From Roseiarcus sp049509635 (lineage in GTDB: Bacteria > Pseudomonadota > Alphaproteobacteria > Rhizobiales > Beijerinckiaceae): a stretch of 14,768 bases of DNA. Shown one piece after another: positions 1 through 8,092 of the stretch. Below the pieces are notes generated by a model, which made no database searches, was not told the DNA's origin, and saw nothing but the letters and a program-made list of their open reading frames with translations. Where the stretch lies: positions 1-14,768 of the forward strand of contig JBEKZS010000120.1 of assembly GCA_049509635.1 (NCBI GenBank), given 5' to 3'. Each line of letters begins with the position of its first letter. The first letter of the stretch is position 1. The translations under genes were made by a program, and so were the position numbers.

Positions 1-1408
1 TCGGTGCGGCTCGTCGTCTATGAGCAGCTCGGCCGCGCGCCGCTGCCGCGCTTCAATGAGAAGTCGCTGTGCCGGCTGGGCGAAGGCCTCGCGCAGACCG
101 GCGCGATCGCGGCCGAGGGGTTTCGGCGCACGGTCGAGGCGGTGCGGCGGTTTCGCGCGATCGCCGATGCGATGGGCGTGACCAGGATCGATGCGACGGC
201 AACCGAAGCGATCCGGCGGGCGTCGAACGGGCCGGCGCTCGCCGCCGCCATTGCCGCCGAATCGGGTCTCGAGGTCCGCATCCTCAGCGGCGCCGAGGAA
301 GCGCGATTGGCCGCGCTCGGCGTGATCTCCGGCTTCTTCCGCCCGGTCGGGGCGGTCGGCGACATGGGCGGCGGCAGCCTCGAAGTCGCCGAGGCGCTCG
401 ACGACCATGTCGGCGATCGCTGGGTCAGCATGCCGCTCGGCGCCTTGCCGGTCGAAGCGATGCTCGCCGACGGGCGGTCCGAAGCCCGGCGCCGGGTCGA
501 TGCGATCCTGCGGGAGAATCTGCCCTCGGCGCTCGGCCGGGCGGTGTTCTATCCGGTCGGCGGCGGCTGGCGCGCGCTGGCCAAGGCGCATATGGAGGCG
601 GCCGGGGCGCCGGTCAAGGTGGTCCACGGCTACACGCTGGGATCGGCGGAAGCGCGCAGCTTCGCAAAATCGCTGCTGCGGCTGACGCCGGCCAGGCTGG
701 CCGCGACTCCCGGCGTGCCGGAGCGGCGCGCGCGCACCTTGCCGGCCGCCGCGCTCGTGCTCGATCGCGTGCTGAAGCGGCTCGCGCCCGAGCGGGTGGT
801 GTTCTCCGCGCTCGGCCTGCGCGAAGGCCTGCTCTATTCGCAATTGAGCAAGGCGGAGCGCTATCTCGACCCGCTGGTCGAAGGCGCGCAGCTCGTCGGC
901 CTGCCGCTGGCGCGCGTGCCCGATTTCGCGCCCGCGCTGGTCGGCTGGACCGCGGATCTCTTCGCCCGGGAGCGGCCAGCCGATGCGCGCCTGCGCGTCG
1001 CCGTCTGCGCGCTCTCCGACATCGCCTGGCGCGACCACCCGGATCTGCGCGCCGAGGAGAGCTTCCGCCGGCTCCTGCAGTTTCCGTTCATCGGCCTCGA
1101 TCATGCCGAGCGGGTGTTCATCGCCGCGGCGATCCACGCCCGCTACGCCGGGCGTGCTCACGGTCGCGATGCGGCGTCGCGCGCAGATTCTGGGCCGGGC
1201 GATCCTGCTCGCTTATCGCTTTTCCGGCGGCGTGCCGGAGGTGCTCGCCGGCGCGCGCCTGCGCATCGAATCCGACTGCGTTCGGCTCGAAGTCGGCGCC
1301 GCCGCGCGCGCGCCCGACAGCGAAGTCGTCGGCGACCGCCTGAAGCTGCTCGCGGCCGCGCTCGGCGTGCGGCGCAGCGAGATCCTCGTCGTCGACGAAA
1401 AGCGGTAG
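1..1408 (+). pseudogene. ppx: Ppx/GppA exopolyphosphatase, 5' cut by window edge, frame broken near 1150
   Basis: Ppx/GppA enzymes release phosphate from polyphosphate or convert pppGpp to ppGpp in the cytoplasm. The window opens inside the first nucleotide-binding strand (SVRLVVYE, bases 1-24). Counting from the codon at base 4, the family hallmarks follow: SGAEEARLAALGV at residues 95-107 with the expected acidic catalytic position, and the phosphate-binding loop GDMGGGSLEV at 119-128. The alphaproteobacterial HD-like C-terminal region follows (FPFIGLDHAERVF, then HARYAG at 378-383). After HARYAG this frame turns into arginine-rich nonsense. The family-like sequence resumes in the next frame: RRRAQILGRAILLAYRFSGG, then a conserved tail ending EILVVDEKR at a TAG at 1406-1408. 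The spacer between HARYAG and RRRAQILG is shorter than I expect, so a small out-of-frame deletion fits better than a single-base slip. An assembly error cannot be excluded. The family assignment is firm; whether the gene is really broken is not. Confidence 0.85.
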
Positions 1409-1560
1409 TCGGCGCGCCTGGGCCGGCGAGGGCCAGGAGATCATGCCGAGCCTTGGCGGTCGGGCCGAGCGGCCGACGCCTCTCCATTCCCCGGCGCAGC
1501 CCGGCGCGCGCCGACGCGATCTCGCGCTCCGTCCCGCCGCCCGGACGTCTGCAAAAGAGA
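1409..1560. other. Intergenic stretch after ppx, weak hairpin only
   Basis: No convincing gene. There is an imperfect hairpin at 1459-1477 (GTCGG(G)CC pairing with GGCCGAC, one bulged G, loop near GAGC), with no T-run after it. It could mark the end of ppx transcription, but this is weak. An AGGAG precedes an ATG at 1443, but the frame that follows shows no recognisable protein and reads through the promoter-like region beyond it, so I do not call it. Confidence 0.3.
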
Positions 1561-1575
1561 AATTGGAGATAGTTC

Positions 1576-1604
1576 TTCCCAAATTCCAAAAGGTCGGCTA
1601 TAGT
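1576..1604 (+). promoter_or_regulatory. Possible sigma-70-type promoter for the small ORF at 1637
   Basis: The stretch 1556-1620 is strikingly AT-richer than its surroundings. TATAGT at 1599-1604 is a good -10 box. TTCCCA at 1576-1581 lies 17 bases upstream and matches 4 of 6 bases of TTGACA. An AGGAG and an ATG follow within 35 bases. This is a visual match only. Confidence 0.4.
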
Positions 1605-1636
1605 CCCACCATTAGCCCCTCAACAGGAGCCCCGCG

Positions 1637-2017
1637 ATGTCCGACCCAGCCGTCCCCGCGCCGCCGCCCGCCGGCTCCATCAGCGCGATCGAGCGGGGAG
1701 TCCGCGGGCGTCGCATCATGGAGCGCGCGCCGCGCGGATGGCGCTGCGACGAACCCGTCCGCAGGGCCGCCGACGACAGGGCTCCGGTCGCGGCGCGCGG
1801 GGCGCCGGACGGCGGCGCGCCGCCGAGCCCCGCGCGGTTTCAATTTGCCCGCAACCCTCTGATTTGCCTCGATCGGGCCAAAAACGCATTTCCGAATATT
1901 TCCGCACCGAATGGATTTGCCGGGCGGGGAGGCTCGGGGGCGCCGCCCCGCGCGGGGCGCCGGACGGCGGCGCGGCCCGGACCCCGCGCCGGCTTCCTTT
2001 TGCCCGCAACCCTCTGA
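1637..2017 (+). CDS. Small hypothetical protein or truncated gene start, unrecognised
   Basis: I do not recognise the 126-residue product, which begins MSDPAVPAPPPAGSISAIER. An ideal Shine-Dalgarno AGGAG (1625-1629) lies 7 bases before the ATG, and a promoter-like sequence precedes it. Over roughly the first 53 codons the base bias is that of a coding frame: GC is highest at third positions (about 9 in 10), then first, then second. From about 1796 the frame runs into the first copy of the 155-base tandem repeat and the bias fades, and the stop (TGA 2015-2017) lies inside the second copy. I infer either a small real gene or the 5' end of an older gene whose remainder was replaced by the repeat. 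The product is proline-, arginine- and alanine-rich, with no membrane segment or motif. Confidence 0.35.
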   Translation: MSDPAVPAPPPAGSISAIERGVRGRRIMERAPRGWRCDEPVRRAADDRAPVAARGAPDGGAPPSPARFQFARNPLICLDRAKNAFPNISAPNGFAGRGGSGAPPRAGRRTAARPGPRAGFLLPATL

Positions 2018-2055
2018 TTTTCCTCGATCGGGCGAAAAATGAATTTCCGAATATT
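1796..2055. repeat. Two tandem copies of a 155-base intergenic repeat
   Basis: Bases 1796-1819 and 1951-1974 are identical over 24 bases. Bases 1844-1900 and 1999-2055 match at 53 of 57 positions, all at an offset of exactly 155. The material between these blocks is more diverged. The shared core is AT-richer than the genome (…AACCCTCTGATTT…, TTTCCGAATATT). It can form an imperfect stem, TTTGCCCG with CGGGC-N-AAA, across 22 bases, with one bulged base in both copies (C in the first, G in the second). Because 155 is not a multiple of 3, no single frame explains the conservation, so it is a DNA or RNA element and not a protein repeat. I infer a dispersed intergenic repeat family of the genome; only these two copies are visible. 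Confidence 0.75.
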
Positions 2056-2083
2056 TTCTTGTCCGAAAGGCTGCGTCGGCCGA

Positions 2084-2131
2084 CCCGGCCGGGGCCGGGA
2101 AGCCGGTCCTGCGGACCCTTCTCCCGCGGGC
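2084..2131. other. Cluster of short GC-rich hairpins
   Basis: Three perfect inverted repeats follow one another: CCCGGC/GCCGGG at 2084-2099 (6-base stem, CGGG loop; a 7-base stem if the loop is tightened), GGTCC-TGC-GGACC at 2105-2117 followed by CTTCT, and the palindrome CCCGCGGG at 2124-2131. Their position, after the repeat and before the promoter of the hydrolase gene, would suit a transcription end for the upstream small ORF. There is no true T-run, so intrinsic termination is uncertain. Confidence 0.35.
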
Positions 2132-2164
2132 TCGCCGACAAGGCGCGGCGCGGCCGACGCGCGC

Positions 2165-2199
2165 TGTGACGATTTCTATGACGGCCGCCGTGCTATGAT
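2165..2199 (+). promoter_or_regulatory. Probable extended -10 promoter of the hydrolase gene
   Basis: TGCTATGAT at 2191-2199 is an extended -10 element (TGn followed by TATGAT, one mismatch to TATAAT). It lies 52 bases before the hydrolase start codon. There is no clear -35 box at 17 bases; TGTGAC at 2165-2170 is a possible weak upstream element. Extended -10 promoters can work without a good -35 box. Confidence 0.4.
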
Positions 2200-2250
2200 C
2201 GACGACGACATCCGTTCGGCGCCGATGGCGTCGCGCAGGAGGGGGGGAAT

Positions 2251-3648
2251 ATGGCCGCGCCGGTGGTGTTGGTGCATGGGTGGAGCGCCACTTCGGCCTC
2301 GATGGTCGCGCTGCGGGACTTCCTGCACGCCCAGGGGTTCGCGGTCTCCGACATCTGGCTCGCCGACTACATTTCGCTCGACGACGACGTGCGCGTTCCC
2401 GATGTCGTCAAGCGCATGCAGCGCGTGCTCCAGAACGAGGCCGACCGCCTCGCCGCGCCGTTCGACATGATCGTCCACAGCACCGGCGGCCTGGTCGCCC
2501 GCGACTGGCTCGCCGGGCTCGACGCGCGCGGCCAGCCGCTTCCGGTCCGGCGCCTGCTGATGCTCGCGCCGGCCAATTTCGGCTCGAGCCTCGCCTCGAA
2601 AGGCAAGAGCCTGGTCGGCCGCGTCGTCAAGGGCTGGAACAACTGGTTCCAGACCGGGACGGAAATCCTGAACGAACTCGAACTGGCCTCCGCCTATCAA
2701 TGGCGGCTGGCGCGTCGGGACCTGGTCGGCCCCGCGCCGGGTCGGGGTCCGTTCCGGCGCGACGGCGTGTGGCCGTTCGTCATCTGCGGCACCCGCGGCT
2801 ATTCCAGCGGATTCGCCCAGGTCGTCAACGAGCCGGGCTCGGACGGAACCGTCCGCCCCTGCGCCGCCAATCTCAACGCGATCGGCATGACCGTCGACTT
2901 CTCGGGACGGCCGGGAACGCCTGTGATGACGCCCTGGCCGAGCCCGTCGCCGCCGATTCCGTTCGCGATCCTGCCGGACCGCGATCACAGCTCGATCCTC
3001 GACCCCGCCGGCGATGTCGGCACCACCGACAGCGGCCAGCTCTCCCGGCTGATCCTGCGGGCGCTGGCGTGCGACACCGAAGCCGCCTACGACCAGATCG
3101 CCGACGAGTGGAACCAGGTCAGCGAGCGGACCGCGGCGATCGGACAGAACGCCGACCAGCTCGACACGTTCTTCAAGGGCAGGCCGCCGGCGCCCGAGAG
3201 CCTGCATCAATACATGCAGGTCGTCACCCGGGTGTGCGACGACGAGGGGACGCCGGTGACCGACTATTTCCTGGAATTCTTCTGTCCCGATGTGCCCGGG
3301 GAGGACGATTCGGCGTTCTTCCATCAATATGTCATCGACGACGTCCATACCAACGGCGCCGATCCCAGCCGGCGGTGCATTTTCATCGACCGCACCGATC
3401 TCTACAACCGGTTCTACAATGACGCCCGCCGCACGCTGGCGATCAGCATTTCGGCCTCGCCGCCCGGCGCCGACGTGCGCTATTTCGACAGCACGAGCGA
3501 GGGCGCGCGCGGCTACCTCGTCGTCCACGCCGCCGACGAGACCGCCAACGCCAACCTGCCGGCGCGCCTGCGCCGCAACTGCACGCATTTCATCGACATC
3601 GTCATCCCGCGCCAGCCGATCGACAAGGTGTTCACGTTCGCGTCCTGA
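2251..3648 (+). CDS. Alpha/beta hydrolase of lipase/esterase type with C-terminal extra domain
   Basis: A 465-residue hydrolase, probably acting on an ester or lipid. HGW at residues 9-11, right at the N-terminus, is the usual oxyanion-hole motif. The nucleophile elbow is VHSTGG at 75-80 with Ser77; the first glycine of GxSxG is replaced by Val. PGSDGTV at 195-201 offers Asp198 and DRDHSS at 243-248 offers His246, completing a plausible Ser77-Asp198-His246 triad. From about residue 281 to 465 comes a second domain, probably beta-rich, ending in the family-like FIDIVIPRQPIDKVFTF. There is no signal peptide or membrane segment, so it should be cytoplasmic unless exported by a dedicated system. 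The start is supported by AGGAGGG (2237-2243) about 7 bases before the ATG and by a promoter further upstream. It appears to be transcribed alone or with the flavoprotein 61 bases downstream. The substrate is unknown; a phospholipase role is possible but not shown. Confidence 0.85.
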   Translation: MAAPVVLVHGWSATSASMVALRDFLHAQGFAVSDIWLADYISLDDDVRVPDVVKRMQRVLQNEADRLAAPFDMIVHSTGGLVARDWLAGLDARGQPLPVRRLLMLAPANFGSSLASKGKSLVGRVVKGWNNWFQTGTEILNELELASAYQWRLARRDLVGPAPGRGPFRRDGVWPFVICGTRGYSSGFAQVVNEPGSDGTVRPCAANLNAIGMTVDFSGRPGTPVMTPWPSPSPPIPFAILPDRDHSSILDPAGDVGTTDSGQLSRLILRALACDTEAAYDQIADEWNQVSERTAAIGQNADQLDTFFKGRPPAPESLHQYMQVVTRVCDDEGTPVTDYFLEFFCPDVPGEDDSAFFHQYVIDDVHTNGADPSRRCIFIDRTDLYNRFYNDARRTLAISISASPPGADVRYFDSTSEGARGYLVVHAADETANANLPARLRRNCTHFIDIVIPRQPIDKVFTFAS

Positions 3649-3709
3649 CCGGCGCATCGCCAAGGGGCGGCGGCGCGCGGGAGCGCCGCAGCGAACCGGA
3701 TTTGCCGCG

Positions 3710-4924
3710 GTGACCGACGCTCCCGCCGCCCGCGCCATCGTCGTCGGCGCCGGCCCCGCCGGGCTGATGGCGGCGGAGGTCCTCGCGGCGGCGGGACGCC
3801 GGGTGATCGTGTTCGATCAGGCCGCCTCGCCCGCGCGCAAGTTCCTGCTCGCCGGGCGCGGCGGCCTCAACCTCACCCATGCCGATCCGCCCGACCGGTT
3901 CCTGGCCCGCTACGGCGCCGGGGCGGCGCGGCTGGCGCCGGCGATCGCGGCGTTCGGGCCGGACGCCCTGCGCGCCTGGAGCGCGGCGCTCGGCGAGACG
4001 ACGTTCGTGGGCACCAGCGGGCGGGTGTTTCCGCGCGGCTTCAAGGCCTCGCCGCTGCTGCGCGCCTGGCTGCGCCGGCTCGCCGGGCTCGGCGTCGCGC
4101 TGCAGCCGCGCCAGCGCCTCGTCGGCTTCGACGCGGCGGACGGGATCGTCGTGGAGGCGGCGGGCGGGCGCCGGGTCGAGCGCGCGGGCGCGATCGTGCT
4201 CGCCTGCGGCGGCGCGTCCTGGCCGCGGCTGGGATCGGACGGGGCCTGGGTCGGTCCGCTGGGCGCGCTCGGCGTGGCAATCGCGCCGCTGCGGCCGGCC
4301 AATTGCGGCTTCGAGGTCGGCTGGTCGGCGCCGTTCGCCGCGCGCTTCGCCGGCGCGCCGCTGAAGACGATCGCGCTCGGCTTCGAAGGCGCCCGCGCGC
4401 GCGGCGAGGCGGTCGCGACCGCCGCCGGCCTCGAGGGCGGCGCGGTCTATGCGCTCGCCGCGCCGCTGCGCGAGGCGATCGCCGCGCGCGGCGAGGCGCT
4501 GCTGTTCGTCGACCTCAAGCCGGACGTCGCGACCGAGGCGCTCGCGGCCCGGCTCGCCCGGCCGCGCGGCGCCCAGTCGCTGGCGACCTGGCTGCGCAAG
4601 GCGGCGGGCCTGCCGCCGGTCGCGATCGCCCTGCTGCGCGAGGCGGGCGCGCCGCCGGCCGCGCCCGACGCGCTCGCGCGGCGGATCAAGGGCGTTCCCG
4701 TGCGGCTGACCGGGGTCGCGCCGATCGCGCGCGCGATATCCAGCGCTGGCGGGATCGCCTGGAGCGAGCTCGACGCCGATTTCATGCTGCGGCGCCGGCC
4801 CGGCCTGTTCGCCGCCGGCGAAATGCTCGACTGGGAGGCGCCGACCGGCGGCTTCCTGCTGCAGGCGTGCCTGGCCACCGGCGCCGCGGCGGGGCGCGGG
4901 GCGCTGAAATGGCTCGAACAGTAG
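3710..4924 (+). CDS. FAD-dependent oxidoreductase, HI0933/YhiN-like (TIGR03862, PP_4765 type)
   Basis: A 404-residue flavoprotein of a widespread family whose reaction is not established. The N-terminus holds the dinucleotide-binding loop GAGPAG (13-18), with Asp36 closing the second strand (VIVFD). The family signature AGRGGLNLTH follows at 48-57 and TSGRVFPRGF slightly later. The C-terminus has the second FAD contact, GEMLDWEAPTGGFLLQ. Length and motif order fit the PP_4765 (TIGR03862) subgroup, which has AGxGGLNLTH where classical HI0933 proteins have GGGRCNVTN. The start is GTG at 3710: it is the last start codon before the Rossmann fold, and no ATG is available there. The Shine-Dalgarno is poor, with only GGGAG about 25 bases upstream. 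The gene lies 61 bases after the hydrolase on the same strand and ends 22 bases before the convergent RND pump gene. Confidence 0.88.
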   Translation: MTDAPAARAIVVGAGPAGLMAAEVLAAAGRRVIVFDQAASPARKFLLAGRGGLNLTHADPPDRFLARYGAGAARLAPAIAAFGPDALRAWSAALGETTFVGTSGRVFPRGFKASPLLRAWLRRLAGLGVALQPRQRLVGFDAADGIVVEAAGGRRVERAGAIVLACGGASWPRLGSDGAWVGPLGALGVAIAPLRPANCGFEVGWSAPFAARFAGAPLKTIALGFEGARARGEAVATAAGLEGGAVYALAAPLREAIAARGEALLFVDLKPDVATEALAARLARPRGAQSLATWLRKAAGLPPVAIALLREAGAPPAAPDALARRIKGVPVRLTGVAPIARAISSAGGIAWSELDADFMLRRRPGLFAAGEMLDWEAPTGGFLLQACLATGAAAGRGALKWLEQ

Positions 4925-4946
4925 GGCGCGGCGTATGGCGCCAGCG

Positions 4947-7900
4947 CTATTCCGCCGCCGCCTTCTGCTGCGCAGGGCGGATCGAGGCGTCATGCGCGGT
5001 CGGCTCGTGCGCGCCGGCGCCGCCATGGCCGGCGCGATGGTCGCGGGCGACGAACGTGTAGACCGCCGGCGTCACGAACAGGGTGAACAGGGTGCCGATG
5101 CTCATGCCGGCGAAAATCGTCAGCCCGATCGAGAACCGGCTGCGCGCGCCGGCCCCGGCGGCCAGGATCAGCGGCGCCATGCCGACCACCATCGCCGCCG
5201 TCGTCATCAGGATCGGGCGCAGCCGCACCCCCGCCGCCCGCTCGATCGCCTCGCGCCGCGACAGGCCCTCGCCGATCTGCAGACGGTTGGCGAAATCGGT
5301 CATCAGGATGCCGTGCTTGGAGATCAGGCCGATCAGGGTGACGAGGCCGATCTGGGTGTAGATGTTGATGCTGGTGGCGCCGATGATCCCGCCGATGTTG
5401 AGCGGCAGCAGCGCGCCGAACATCGCCGTCGGCAGCGCGATCAGGATGATCAAGGGATCGCGGAAGCTCTCGAACTGGGCGGCGAGCACGAGATAGATGA
5501 TGATGAGCGCGAAGACGAACGTGTAGACGAGCGCATTGCCTTCCTGCTCGTACTGGCGGGAATCGCCCTGGAAGTCGTAGGTGTAGCCCTCGGGAAACGT
5601 CCGGTCCGCGCGTTCCTTGAGGAAATCCAAGGCCTCGCCGAGCGTGCGGCCGGGAAACGGCACGCCCGACAGCGTGGCCGAATTCAGCTGCTGGAAGCTC
5701 GTCAGCGCATTGGGCTGCACCGTCTGGGAGACGGTCGCCACGGTCGAGAGCGGCACGAGTTCGCCGTTGGCGGTGCGGACCTGGTAGCGCGTCAGCCAGT
5801 CCGGGGTCAGCCGGAATTCGCGCGGCGCCTGGGGGATGACCTCGTAGCTGCGTCCGTAGAGATTGAACCGGTTGACGTAATTGCCGCCCAGGATCGTCGA
5901 CAGCGCCGAGCCGACGTCCTGCATGCTGACGCCGATCCGGTTCGCCTTGTCGAAATCGACCTTGAACTGATATTGCGGCGTATCGAATTTCAGGTCGGAA
6001 TCGGTGAACAGGAACAGGCCGCTGTCGCGCGCCGCCTGCTGCAGGTCGGCGGTGACGTTGGCGAGCGTGACGAAATCGCCGGTGGTGCGGATGACGAACT
6101 GCATCGGCGGGCCGCCGGTCGAGCCGGGCAGCGCCGGCGGCGAGAAGGCGAGAACCTTGGCGCCGGGGATTTCGAGGAATTTCGGCCCCATCGCCTGCAG
6201 CAATTGCTTGGCCGAGCGGGTGCGCTGGTCCCAGGGCTTGAACAGCACGCCGGCGAAGCCCGAGCGCACGCCGTTGAGGCCGTTGATGACGAAGAGATGC
6301 GCGACCTCCGGGATGTCGCGCACCTTCTGATACAGCGTCTGGGTCGCCTGTTCGAGATAGTCGAGATTGCCGAGCTGCGGCGTCTTGATCAGCGCGAGCG
6401 CGACGCCCTGGTCCTCCTCGGGCGCCAGCTCCTTGGGCGTCGTGACGTAGAGCAGCCCGGTCAGGCCGAGCACGCCGACGAGGATCAGCAGCGTCAGCGC
6501 GCGGAAGTTCAGCGTGCTGCACAGGCGGCGCTCGTAGGCGGCGCGCAGGCGCTCGAAATTGCGGTCGAGGAAATGGGCGAAGCGGTCGCCGTCGCCGCTC
6601 TGGTGCTCGAGCAGCAGCGAACACATCATCGGCGACAGCGTCAGCGCGATGAAGCCCGACACGACGACGGCGCCGGCGAGGGTGAAGGCGAATTCGCGGA
6701 ACAGCGCGCCGGTCACGCCCGAGACGAAGCCGATCGGCGCGTAGACCGCCGCCAGCGTGATCGTCATCGCGATGACCGGCGTGGCGATCTCGCGCGCGCC
6801 CTTCAGCGCGGCGTCGAACGGGGTCAGGCCGTCCTCGATGTGGCGATGGATGTTCTCGACCACGACGATCGCGTCGTCGACGACCAGGCCGATGCCGAGC
6901 ACGAGCGCGAGCAGGGTCAAGAGGTTGATCGAATAGCCGAGCACGAGCAGCGCGATCATGACGCCGACCAGCGACAGCGGGATGGTGACGATCGGGATCA
7001 GCGTCGAGCGCAGATTGCCGAGGAACAGGAAGATGACGACGATGACGATGACCGCCGCCTCGGCGAGCGTCTTGGCGACCTCGTAGATCGAGGCGCGGAT
7101 GAACTGGGTCGAGTCGTAGGCGATCGCCGTCTGCAGGCCGGTCGGCAACTGACGCGCGACATCGGGCATGGCGGCGCGCACGCCGTCGATCACCGTCAGC
7201 GGATTGGCTTCCGGGGTGCCGTAGATGCCGATGAACACCGCCTTCAGGCCGTCGAACACCGACGAACTGTCGGAATTCTCCGGGCCGAGTTCGATCTTGG
7301 CGACATTGCCGAGGCGGATCAGCGCGTCGCCGCGCGTGGCGACGACGAGCCGGCCGAACGCCTCGGCGGTGTCGAGCGAGGTCTGCGCATTGACGCTGAC
7401 CTGGGTGTAGTCGCTCTTGATCTCGCCCGCCGCGGTGGTGAAATTGTTGGCGGCGAGCGCATGGCTGATGTCGGCCGGCGTGACCCCGAGCGCGGCCATG
7501 CGCGTCGGATCGAGCCAGATCCGCATCGCGAAGGTCTGGCCGCCGAGGATCTGCGCGGTGGCGACGCCGTCGATCGTCTGCAGGCGCGGCTGGACGACGC
7601 GGGTGAGATAGTCGGTGATCTGCGAGCTCGTCATCACGTCCGAATTGAACGAGATGTACATCAGCGCGAAGCCCTGCCCGGTCTGCTTGATGACGATGGG
7701 ATCGTTGGCCTCGCGCGGCAGCACGCTGCGCACCTGGTTGGTCTTGGCGAGCACGTCGGCGACCGCCCGGTCCGGATTGGCGTCGAGCCGCAGGTTGAGC
7801 ACGATCGTCGAGACGTTCTGCTGCGAGGTCGACACCAGCGTGTCGATGCCCTCGGCGCTCGCCACCGCCTGTTCGAGCGGCGTGGTGATGAAGCCCTTGA

Positions 7901-8078
7901 TGAGGTCGGCGTTGGCGCCCGGATAGGTCGTGGTGATCGTGATCGTCGTGTTCGACATCTGCGGAAACTGGCGGATCTGCAGTTTCAGCCCCGCCATCGC
8001 GCCGACCAGCAGGATCAGCAGGCTGACCACGGTGGCCAGGACCGGGCGGCGGATGAAGAGATCGGTGAAGCTGCTCAT
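4947..8078 (-). CDS. RND (HAE1 family) efflux pump, inner-membrane permease
   Basis: A 1043-residue proton-driven exporter, the usual length for AcrB/MexB-type permeases. It begins with the characteristic short cytoplasmic end and first helix (FTDLFIRRPVLATVVSLLIL, residues 4-23). The relay aspartates are in the fourth helix, GLVVDDAIVVVENI (Asp401, Asp402), and the partner lysine is Lys921 in GLISKHGILMTDF. Periplasmic porter motifs such as YPGANADL and DGVATAQILGG are present. The overall sequence reminds me most of the MexI branch, so export of drugs, dyes or hydrophobic metabolites is likely; the true substrate cannot be read from sequence. The protein ends in a loose tail with four histidines after the last helix (RDHRAGHGGAGAHEPTAHD). 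It starts 14 bases after the adaptor gene stops, with a weak Shine-Dalgarno, so coupled translation is likely. No outer-membrane channel gene is in the window. Confidence 0.96.
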   Translation of the reverse strand: MSSFTDLFIRRPVLATVVSLLILLVGAMAGLKLQIRQFPQMSNTTITITTTYPGANADLIKGFITTPLEQAVASAEGIDTLVSTSQQNVSTIVLNLRLDANPDRAVADVLAKTNQVRSVLPREANDPIVIKQTGQGFALMYISFNSDVMTSSQITDYLTRVVQPRLQTIDGVATAQILGGQTFAMRIWLDPTRMAALGVTPADISHALAANNFTTAAGEIKSDYTQVSVNAQTSLDTAEAFGRLVVATRGDALIRLGNVAKIELGPENSDSSSVFDGLKAVFIGIYGTPEANPLTVIDGVRAAMPDVARQLPTGLQTAIAYDSTQFIRASIYEVAKTLAEAAVIVIVVIFLFLGNLRSTLIPIVTIPLSLVGVMIALLVLGYSINLLTLLALVLGIGLVVDDAIVVVENIHRHIEDGLTPFDAALKGAREIATPVIAMTITLAAVYAPIGFVSGVTGALFREFAFTLAGAVVVSGFIALTLSPMMCSLLLEHQSGDGDRFAHFLDRNFERLRAAYERRLCSTLNFRALTLLILVGVLGLTGLLYVTTPKELAPEEDQGVALALIKTPQLGNLDYLEQATQTLYQKVRDIPEVAHLFVINGLNGVRSGFAGVLFKPWDQRTRSAKQLLQAMGPKFLEIPGAKVLAFSPPALPGSTGGPPMQFVIRTTGDFVTLANVTADLQQAARDSGLFLFTDSDLKFDTPQYQFKVDFDKANRIGVSMQDVGSALSTILGGNYVNRFNLYGRSYEVIPQAPREFRLTPDWLTRYQVRTANGELVPLSTVATVSQTVQPNALTSFQQLNSATLSGVPFPGRTLGEALDFLKERADRTFPEGYTYDFQGDSRQYEQEGNALVYTFVFALIIIYLVLAAQFESFRDPLIILIALPTAMFGALLPLNIGGIIGATSINIYTQIGLVTLIGLISKHGILMTDFANRLQIGEGLSRREAIERAAGVRLRPILMTTAAMVVGMAPLILAAGAGARSRFSIGLTIFAGMSIGTLFTLFVTPAVYTFVARDHRAGHGGAGAHEPTAHDASIRPAQQKAAAE

Positions 8079-8092
8079 GACCGCTTATTCGC

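Noticed and set aside
1443..1862. ORF starting ATG 1443 after AGGAG
   Set aside because: The frame passes through the AT-rich promoter-like stretch at 1560-1620 and the product has no family resemblance.
1796..2055. Possible CRISPR or attachment-site array
   Set aside because: Only two diverged copies of a long unit, no short regular repeat-spacer pattern, and no cas or integrase gene nearby.
1716..2141. Minus-strand frame across the tandem repeat, with RSRKIRGLRAKG-like and DRGKSEGCGQ-like pieces
   Set aside because: The two repeat copies are read in different frames because the period is 155, so the conserved unit is not a protein. No RBS or coding bias was seen.
2176..3738. 520-codon open frame on the minus strand over the hydrolase gene
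   Set aside because: Low-complexity Arg/Ala/Gly product; the opposite strand has RBS, promoter and catalytic motifs.
3632..5026. 464-codon open frame on the minus strand over the flavoprotein
   Set aside because: Low-complexity Arg/Ala/Gln product opposite a clear FAD-binding protein.
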